37,719 bases of DNA from Bacillota bacterium (GTDB taxonomy: Bacteria > Bacillota > Clostridia > Christensenellales > UMGS416), in assembly GCA_023428265.1 (NCBI GenBank), contig JAEYYW010000079.1, positions 1-37,719 of the forward strand, written 5' to 3'. The number at the start of each line of letters is the position of its first letter. Position 1 is the first letter of the stretch. The notes under the pieces are model-generated. The model saw nothing but the letters and a program-made list of their open reading frames with translations, had not been told where the DNA came from and did no database searches. The position numbers were made by a program, and so were the translations under genes. Positions 31,706 to 37,719 of the stretch are shown piece after piece.

Positions 31706-31741
31706 CCCCCTTCCCCGGTTAGGGGGAGGGGGTTTCCTTTT
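31706..31741 (+). terminator. Terminator after xylB
   Basis: CCCCC-TT-CCCC (31706-31716) pairs with GGGGG-A-GGGGG (31722-31732) with a small bulge; loop GGTTA; then TTTCCTTTT. Confidence 0.75.
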
Positions 31742-31785
31742 CCCGGTTTTGTCCCATTTTTCAGTCAGGAAAGCAAGGTGCTGAT

Positions 31786-32379
31786 ATGGCCGCAGAGCAA
31801 ACGCAGTTTATGCCACTCGTTACCGACCGCCTGATCATACGACAGCTGGAGCCTTCCGACGCAGAGGCGTTTTGGGCCTACAAGCAGCTGCCGGAGGCGG
31901 TTCGTTTTCAAACGTGGCGGCCCAAGTCATTGGCTGAGGTGGAGCGCTTCGTTGAGGAGATGCACGCTGTGAAACCCTGCACTCCCGATGCATGGCTGCA
32001 GGTTGCCGTTTGCCTGAAAGACAGCGGGGTGATGGTTGGTGATGTCGGCCTTCACTTCCTTGAGGATACTGCGCAGATGGAGATCGGGTACACAATCTCT
32101 CCCCACCATCAGAGAAAAGGATATGCAACGGAAGCCGTTCGCGTCATTCTGGATTACCTGTTTGCAACTCTCGGGAAGCACCGGATCACCGCGTCGCTGG
32201 ACCCGCGCAACGCTGCGTCCGCCGCGGTGCTGGAGAAACTGGGATTCCGCCGGGAAGCCCATTTCCGCAAGAGCTTTTACATGGACGGTGAGTGGTGTGA
32301 CGACTGGGTCTATGCGATGCTGCGGGAGGAGTGGCAGCAGCTCCATACCGGCTTGACGGCACAGAGCAGAGGGGAGTAG
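31786..32379 (+). CDS. GNAT N-acetyltransferase, RimJ/RimL-like
   Basis: 197 residues. The N-terminal T-D-R-L-I-I-R-Q-L-E-P-S-D-A-E-A-F and the central M-E-I-G-Y-T-I-S-P-H-H-Q-R-K-G-Y-A-T-E-A form the acetyl-CoA binding loop (Q/R-x-x-G-x-A). Then R-N-A-A-S-A-A-V-L-E-K-L-G-F-R-R-E is the usual motif of RimJ/RimL-type enzymes that acetylate ribosomal protein N-termini or small amines. Substrate unknown. AAGGTG lies before the ATG. First of a set of three closely spaced + strand genes. Confidence 0.88.
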   Translation: MAAEQTQFMPLVTDRLIIRQLEPSDAEAFWAYKQLPEAVRFQTWRPKSLAEVERFVEEMHAVKPCTPDAWLQVAVCLKDSGVMVGDVGLHFLEDTAQMEIGYTISPHHQRKGYATEAVRVILDYLFATLGKHRITASLDPRNAASAAVLEKLGFRREAHFRKSFYMDGEWCDDWVYAMLREEWQQLHTGLTAQSRGE

Positions 32380-32417
32380 TATAGAGACATTATTTTAGCT
32401 TGATAAAGGACTGCATT

Positions 32418-33485
32418 ATGAAGGATTTCCTGAGCCCCAAAGCCCGTGCAATCAAGCCTTACGTGCCCGGTGAGCAGCCGAAGGACAAACGCTACATCAA
32501 ACTCAACACCAACGAAAACCCATACCCCCCGTCACCCAAGGTTACGGAGGCCATAGCCAAGGCCAACAGTGGCGATCTCAGGCTTTACACTCTGCCGGAG
32601 ATGGAGCCGCTCCGCGCCGCAGTCGCTCAGGTGGAAGAGCTGCCGGGCATTGACTGGATTTATTGCGGTAACGGTTCCGATGAGGTGCTGGCCTTTGCCT
32701 TTCAAGCGTTTTTTGGCGGTGATTTGCCGCTGCTGTTCCCTGACATCACGTATAGTTTTTATCCGGTTTATTGCGGGTTGTATGATATTGCCTATCAGGC
32801 AATCCCGCTGAAGGATGATTTCTCCATTGACCTGGATGCTTATGATAGCCCGGCATGCGGTGTGGTGTTTCCCAATCCCAACGCGCCCACCGGCGTCTTC
32901 ATCCCCATTGATCGTATCGAGGCCTTTCTCAACCGCCACCCCGATCGGGTGCTGCTGCTGGACGAGGCCTATGTGCGTTTCGGCAACCAGACTGCCACGG
33001 GCCTGCTCCAAAACCACCCCAATCTTGCGATCGTGCGCACACTTTCCAAGTCTCACGCGTTGGCCGGGCTGCGCTGCGGCATCATCATGGCACAGCCACA
33101 ACTGATTGAGGGCGTAATCCGCGTGAAGAACAGCTTCAATTCTTATCCGATGAACGCCATGTCGCAGGCCGGCGCTACCGCCGCGATCCTGGATGACGCA
33201 TACAGCCGGGAGATCTGCCGGATGGTGATTGCCACGCGGGATCGCGTGCGGGCCGAATTGGCCGCCAGAGGGTTCGTGGTGACTCCCTCCGCAGCAAACC
33301 TGCTCTTTTTCCGTCATCCGGCTTTGAGCGGAGAAGCCATTTATGAAGGCTTGCGGCAGCGGGGCATCCTGGTGCGCCATTTCTCCAACCCGGAGCGCAT
33401 CAGGGAGTATGTGCGCATGTCTATGGGCACCGATGAAGAGATGGATACCGTGCTTGCCGCGTTGGATGAAATGTTGAAACAGTGA
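32418..33485 (+). CDS. hisC: Histidinol-phosphate / aromatic aminotransferase family protein
   Basis: 355 residues from ATG 32418 (AAAGGA seven bases upstream; TTG 32400 rejected). Fold-type I PLP aminotransferase: I-K-L-N-T-N-E-N-P-Y-P-P-S at the N-terminus, G-N-G-S-D-E-V, F-P-N-P-N-A-P-T-G, L-L-D-E-A-Y-V-R-F, PLP lysine in T-L-S-K-S-H-A-L-A-G-L-R-C-G. HisC converts imidazole acetol phosphate to histidinol phosphate and often also transaminates aromatic keto acids. It stands alone, without other his genes, so the exact substrate is less certain than the family. Confidence 0.88.
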   Translation: MKDFLSPKARAIKPYVPGEQPKDKRYIKLNTNENPYPPSPKVTEAIAKANSGDLRLYTLPEMEPLRAAVAQVEELPGIDWIYCGNGSDEVLAFAFQAFFGGDLPLLFPDITYSFYPVYCGLYDIAYQAIPLKDDFSIDLDAYDSPACGVVFPNPNAPTGVFIPIDRIEAFLNRHPDRVLLLDEAYVRFGNQTATGLLQNHPNLAIVRTLSKSHALAGLRCGIIMAQPQLIEGVIRVKNSFNSYPMNAMSQAGATAAILDDAYSREICRMVIATRDRVRAELAARGFVVTPSAANLLFFRHPALSGEAIYEGLRQRGILVRHFSNPERIREYVRMSMGTDEEMDTVLAALDEMLKQ

Positions 33486-33498
33486 GGGAGAGACGGTT

Positions 33499-34953
33499 AT
33501 GGAAATCATTCTGGTCATTGCTGCCCTGCTCATAATCCTGATTGCGGTGCTGCTGATACGCGCTGCGCGGTTTTCTGCCCCGGTTGCGCCGGAATGCGAA
33601 CCTGCGGCGGTGCCCGGTGATGCCGAGGCTGTGGCCCAGCGGCTAGCCGGCGCGATCCGATTCAAGACAATCTCCTTCCCCGAGCAAGACAGGATGGACG
33701 GCTCACAGTTTTTCGGGCTGCACGAGCACCTGAAGGCAAGCTACCCGCTTGTGGCCTCACGCCTGCAATGGGAGACCGTGAAGGACTATAGCCTGCTGCT
33801 CAAGTGGCCGGGAAAGGGCGGGGGCAAGCCGACGGCGCTGCTGGCCCATCAGGATGTGGTCCCGGTGAACCCAGGCACCGAAGGCGACTGGACCCATGAC
33901 GCCTTCAGCGGCCACATTGATGACACCCAGGTGTGGGGCCGGGGCACGATTGATATGAAGGGGCACTTGATCGCCGTGCTGGAAGCGGTGGAAGGCTTGC
34001 TGGCCGAAGGTTTCCAGCCTCAGAGCGATGTGTATCTGTGCTTCGGTCACAACGAAGAGATTGTGAGCGCCGACAACAGCGGTGCAAAGAACACAATGGA
34101 GCTGCTGCGGGCTCGCGGCATCAAGCTGGATCTGATCGTGGATGAAGGCGGTGTTGTGATCCCCGGCAAGCAAATGCTGGGCATGGATGGCCTGGTGGCT
34201 GTGGTCGGCACGGCGGAGAAGGGCTATATGGATGTGCGGCTGACCTGCACGCAAGACGGCGGCCATTCCAGCCAGCCACCGGAATCCTCCGCGCTGGGCA
34301 TCCTGGCCCGTGCTGTCACGAAGATTGAGCAGTCGCCCGCCAAAGCTCGCCTGATCGGCACAGTGGAAACCATGCTGCTGACTGCCGGGCGGCGCATGCC
34401 CTTTGGCAAACGCCTGATCTTTGCAAATCTGTGGCTTTTGCGTCCGCTGCTGCTGAAGGTGCTTTCCACCAAGCCGCTCACCAATGCGTTGATTCGCACC
34501 ACCCGCGCCGTCACAATGGCCAGCGGAAGCCCCGCCCCCAATGTTTTGCCGCAAAAAGCGGAGGTCACGGTGAACATCCGCCTGCTGCCCGGCGACACGA
34601 TGGAGCAGGAGGTCGAGCGCCTGCGCCGCATCATCGCCGATGACCGGGTGGTGGTGGAGCCCATGAAGGGGAAGAACCCCTCCAATGAATCACCGATCGA
34701 CACCGACGGTTATCGCCTGATCAGGGAGACGCTGGAGAAACTATATCCCGGTGTGGTGGTAGCTCCCTATCTGATGATCGGTGGCACCGACTCCTGCCTG
34801 TATGAACCGGTGTGCGAAAACATCTATCGCATCGCACCGTTTTTGATCAGCTCGGAGGAGCTGAAGATGACCCATGGCACCAACGAGCGCATTGCAAAGA
34901 TCAATCTGCTGCGCGGCGCAGAATTCTTCCGCAACATCCTTTTGAAACGCTAA
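33499..34953 (+). CDS. Membrane-anchored M20 metallopeptidase, PM20D1-like
   Basis: 484 residues. The N-terminal membrane anchor is residues 2-20 (EIILVIAALLIILIAVLLI). M20 di-metal site: H117-Q-D119, D152 in W-G-R-G-T-I-D-M-K-G, E186-E187 (F-G-H-N-E-E), D-E-G-G at 215-218 and a late H-G-T-N-E. The anchor, the H-Q-D-V-V-P-V and W-G-R-G-T-I-D motifs, and G-T-D-S resemble PM20D1, the N-fatty-acyl amino acid synthase/hydrolase, and yeast CPS1, rather than cytosolic DapE or PepT. Likely substrate: an N-acyl amino acid or small peptide at the membrane. It starts 13 bases after hisC, presumably co-transcribed. Confidence 0.88.
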   Translation: MEIILVIAALLIILIAVLLIRAARFSAPVAPECEPAAVPGDAEAVAQRLAGAIRFKTISFPEQDRMDGSQFFGLHEHLKASYPLVASRLQWETVKDYSLLLKWPGKGGGKPTALLAHQDVVPVNPGTEGDWTHDAFSGHIDDTQVWGRGTIDMKGHLIAVLEAVEGLLAEGFQPQSDVYLCFGHNEEIVSADNSGAKNTMELLRARGIKLDLIVDEGGVVIPGKQMLGMDGLVAVVGTAEKGYMDVRLTCTQDGGHSSQPPESSALGILARAVTKIEQSPAKARLIGTVETMLLTAGRRMPFGKRLIFANLWLLRPLLLKVLSTKPLTNALIRTTRAVTMASGSPAPNVLPQKAEVTVNIRLLPGDTMEQEVERLRRIIADDRVVVEPMKGKNPSNESPIDTDGYRLIRETLEKLYPGVVVAPYLMIGGTDSCLYEPVCENIYRIAPFLISSEELKMTHGTNERIAKINLLRGAEFFRNILLKR

Positions 34954-34977
34954 GAAAAACCGCTTAGCCACAATTGT

Positions 34978-35010
34978 CGGGGAGACAGCACGTCTCCCCG
35001 GCTTTTATTT
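34978..35010 (+). terminator. Terminator after the M20 peptidase
   Basis: Stem CGGGGAGAC (34978-34986) / GTCTCCCCG (34992-35000), loop AGCAC, then GCTTTTATTT. The remainder of the gap up to murA (35011-35176) shows no convincing promoter; a weak TTGCAG...TATTTC pair occurs near 35057-35085. Confidence 0.85.
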
Positions 35011-35176
35011 CCTGTTATTTCATTCAAATGCAGCTGATCCCATTTGCATCTTTCACTTGCAGAAAGCCCAGCACTCCACTATTTCCGGCAATGATCCCAA
35101 AGTATATGAACCAAACCGCTGGCAAGAATGCTAATGGACGGGTTAAAGATCCGTCGATAACACAGCGGGAGACGTT

Positions 35177-36427
<1,251 letters not shown>

Positions 36428-36439
36428 GCAGATTGTCTG

Positions 36440-36469
36440 TCATATTTGCCCCGCAGCCGGATATACATA
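36440..36469 (+). promoter_or_regulatory. Sigma-E-like promoter of spoIID
   Basis: TCATATT (36440-36446) matches the sigma-E -35 consensus KMATATT in all positions. After a 15-base spacer, TATACATA (36462-36469) matches CATACAnT at five of seven informative positions. In B. subtilis spoIID is transcribed by sigma-E in the mother cell. A start near 36475 favours ATG 36494 for SpoIID. Confidence 0.65.
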
Positions 36470-36493
36470 GACAAACCATGGATGCGGGGTCAA

Positions 36494-37513
36494 ATGAACG
36501 GCAGAAGACTGATTCAAAAGCTGATGATTTGGATGTTGCTGGCGGGCATCTTTGTGATGGTCGTGATGCGCATCGGTCAGAATGACATCCTCCGGCTCCA
36601 GGATATGGAGCCGGCAAACCCGTTTGAGGATTCCGGCCCGCCTGTGCTGCAGCTTTCGGAAATCCATGATCAAACCACGTTGAAAGTGGCCGTAAACAGA
36701 CAGATTGTAGAAATGGGTCTGGAAGACTATGTTTCAGGCGTGCTTGCAGCGGAAATGCCCGCGTCTTTTTCACTGGAAGCGCTGAAAGCGCAAGCTGTCG
36801 CAGCCCGCACATTGGCTGTTTATAAGATCATGCACGGCGGATGCTCAAAAAATCCCGGAGCAGACATCTGTGATGACTCCGGCCACTGCCAGGCATACTT
36901 GACCCCAAGCGAGCAAAAGGCAAAATGGAAAGGTGATTATGAGCAGTACGCAGAGAAGCTGCTGAAAGCCACTGAAGAAACCGCCGGCAAGATCATTACA
37001 TATGATGACAAACCCATCCTTGTGCTGTTTCACGCCTCCAGCTCCGGATACACAGAGAGCGTGGAGAATGTCTATTCCCAGGCGCTCCCATATCTCAGAA
37101 GCGTACCCAGCCCAGGAGAAAACACGGTGACGAATCTGGAATCCCAGGAAGAGTTTGACAGATCCTGGTTTGCTTCCACCATCAACAAGGCATATCCCAA
37201 GGCCGGTCTGAAAGCACAGCAACTGGAGAAACAGATTTCTGTGTCCAGCCGGTTTCCATCCGGCCGGGTGGAGGAGTTGAGACTGGGCGGGGTTACGATT
37301 ACCGGCGTGCAGTTTCGCCGCCTGGTTGATATTCGCTCCGCAAATTTCTCCATCAAGTTTAACAAATATTCCGTTGTGGTAACGTCCATGGGCTATGGCC
37401 ACGGCGTTGGAATGAGTCAGGTCGGCGCGGAAGCAATGGCGCGGGAGGGAAGTAACTATGTCGATATCCTGCAGTATTACTACACCGGCGTTCAGATTGT
37501 TGATATGAAGTAA
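36494..37513 (+). CDS. spoIID: Stage II sporulation protein D
   Basis: 339 residues from ATG 36494, close to the 343 of B. subtilis; an in-frame ATG at 36482 would leave almost no leader after the sigma-E-like promoter. One N-terminal membrane helix (about 9-27). The catalytic region is L-E-D-Y-V-S-G-V-L-A-A-E-M-P-A with E87 corresponding to catalytic E88, then E-A-L-K-A-Q-A-V-A-A-R-T-L-A. The C-terminal G-Y-G-H-G-V-G-M-S-Q-x-G-A motif is present. SpoIID is the lytic transglycosylase that thins septal peptidoglycan with SpoIIP during engulfment. Evidence that the organism, or its recent ancestor, sporulates. Confidence 0.95.
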   Translation: MNGRRLIQKLMIWMLLAGIFVMVVMRIGQNDILRLQDMEPANPFEDSGPPVLQLSEIHDQTTLKVAVNRQIVEMGLEDYVSGVLAAEMPASFSLEALKAQAVAARTLAVYKIMHGGCSKNPGADICDDSGHCQAYLTPSEQKAKWKGDYEQYAEKLLKATEETAGKIITYDDKPILVLFHASSSGYTESVENVYSQALPYLRSVPSPGENTVTNLESQEEFDRSWFASTINKAYPKAGLKAQQLEKQISVSSRFPSGRVEELRLGGVTITGVQFRRLVDIRSANFSIKFNKYSVVVTSMGYGHGVGMSQVGAEAMAREGSNYVDILQYYYTGVQIVDMK

Positions 37514-37630
37514 GTCATCTCACCGATCGACATACGAAAGGTGTATTGATCGCCTCAACCCGCCATACTACTGATTGCGTGCCCGATGGCGTAAGCCGAG
37601 AGAAAAATTGAAGAAAATCCTTCATGATCC

Positions 37631-37659
37631 GTATTTTCATGCCGATTGTGGAAATAATA
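37631..37659 (+). promoter_or_regulatory. Sigma-F/G-like promoter of the gene at the right edge
   Basis: GTATT (37631-37635, one mismatch to GyWTA), 14-base spacer, GGAAATAATA (37650-37659), which fits GGnnAnAnTW at every fixed position. Appropriate for forespore expression of spoIIQ. Confidence 0.5.
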
Positions 37660-37678
37660 CACCACAGGAGGTATGAAG

Positions 37679-37719
37679 ATGGAAAACAAATCGAATGAAA
37701 AAAAGAGCAATGATGGGCG
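37679..37719 (+). CDS. spoIIQ: Start of a probable SpoIIQ (partial, cut by window edge)
   Basis: ATG 37679 follows GGAGG by seven bases; the visible residues are MENKSNEKKSNDG. A hydrophilic, Lys-rich N-terminus before a membrane helix is typical of forespore SpoIIQ/M23 proteins. The calls rest on the position after spoIID and the sigma-F-like promoter; the diagnostic domains lie beyond the window. Confidence 0.45.
   Translation, partial: MENKSNEKKSNDG

Noticed and set aside
37561..37606. Terminator between spoIID and the next gene
   Set aside because: The inverted repeat CGCCAT...ATGGCG has an 18-base loop and no T-run.

Overview
The window looks like a chromosomal segment of an endospore-forming member of the Bacillota, most likely class Clostridia, of moderately high GC. 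The reasons are stage II sporulation protein SpoIID next to MurA, sporulation-type promoters, a tRNA-Gly T-box, HflX with a clostridial-type N-terminal extension, KtrAB potassium uptake, a GGGtGRT protein with its NifU-like partner, and AAGGAGG-type ribosome binding sites. I see no rRNA, tRNA, CRISPR array, insertion sequence or prophage. Genus-level placement is not possible from reading alone.

Layout. (1) 1-5957, + strand: F1Fo ATP synthase operon in canonical order a-c-b-delta-alpha-gamma-beta-epsilon. The 5' end of the a subunit is cut by the window edge, and delta is only a 73-residue C-terminal remnant. (2) 6019-7161, +: a MutT-type Nudix hydrolase and a CobS-like membrane protein that lacks the CobS acidic motifs. 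(3) 7219-9642, - : three tandem paralogous secreted proteins sharing an uncharacterised Cys/His domain; two also carry a peptidoglycan-binding domain. (4) 9804-14158, +: sugar catabolism cluster (TIM-barrel isomerase/epimerase, Gfo/Idh/MocA dehydrogenase, DeoR regulator, SorE-like dehydrogenase) with palindromic candidate operators in front of deoR. (5) 14270-14962, +: a lipoprotein. (6) 14969-18754, - : a translationally coupled trio of GPH-type transporter, GNAT-like protein and FabV enoyl reductase. (7) 18853-20879, - : ktrB-ktrA. (8) 21176-21790, +: a second lipoprotein. (9) 21869-23574, - : NifU-like scaffold protein plus GGGtGRT protein. (10) 23867-27888, +: EF-G-like GTPase, then HflX with an N-terminal JAMM-like domain, preceded by a 12-codon leader ORF and a hairpin. 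(11) 27889-28354: hairpin-rich repeat followed by a T-box riboswitch, then glyA. (12) 29709-34953, +: TudS/DUF523 protein, xylulokinase, GNAT acetyltransferase, HisC-like aminotransferase and a membrane-anchored M20 peptidase of PM20D1 type. (13) 35177-37719, +: murA, spoIID with a sigma-E-like promoter, and the first codons of a probable spoIIQ behind a sigma-F-like promoter.

The two ends (atp operon; murA-spoIID-spoIIQ) belong to one neighbourhood in Bacillus subtilis. Here about 29 kb of unrelated housekeeping and metabolic genes lies between them. The points most worth a second look are the truncated delta subunit, the T-box ahead of glyA, the leader ORF/hairpin ahead of the JAMM-HflX fusion, the triplicated Cys/His secreted domain, the GGGtGRT/NifU-like pair and the degenerate CobS homologue.
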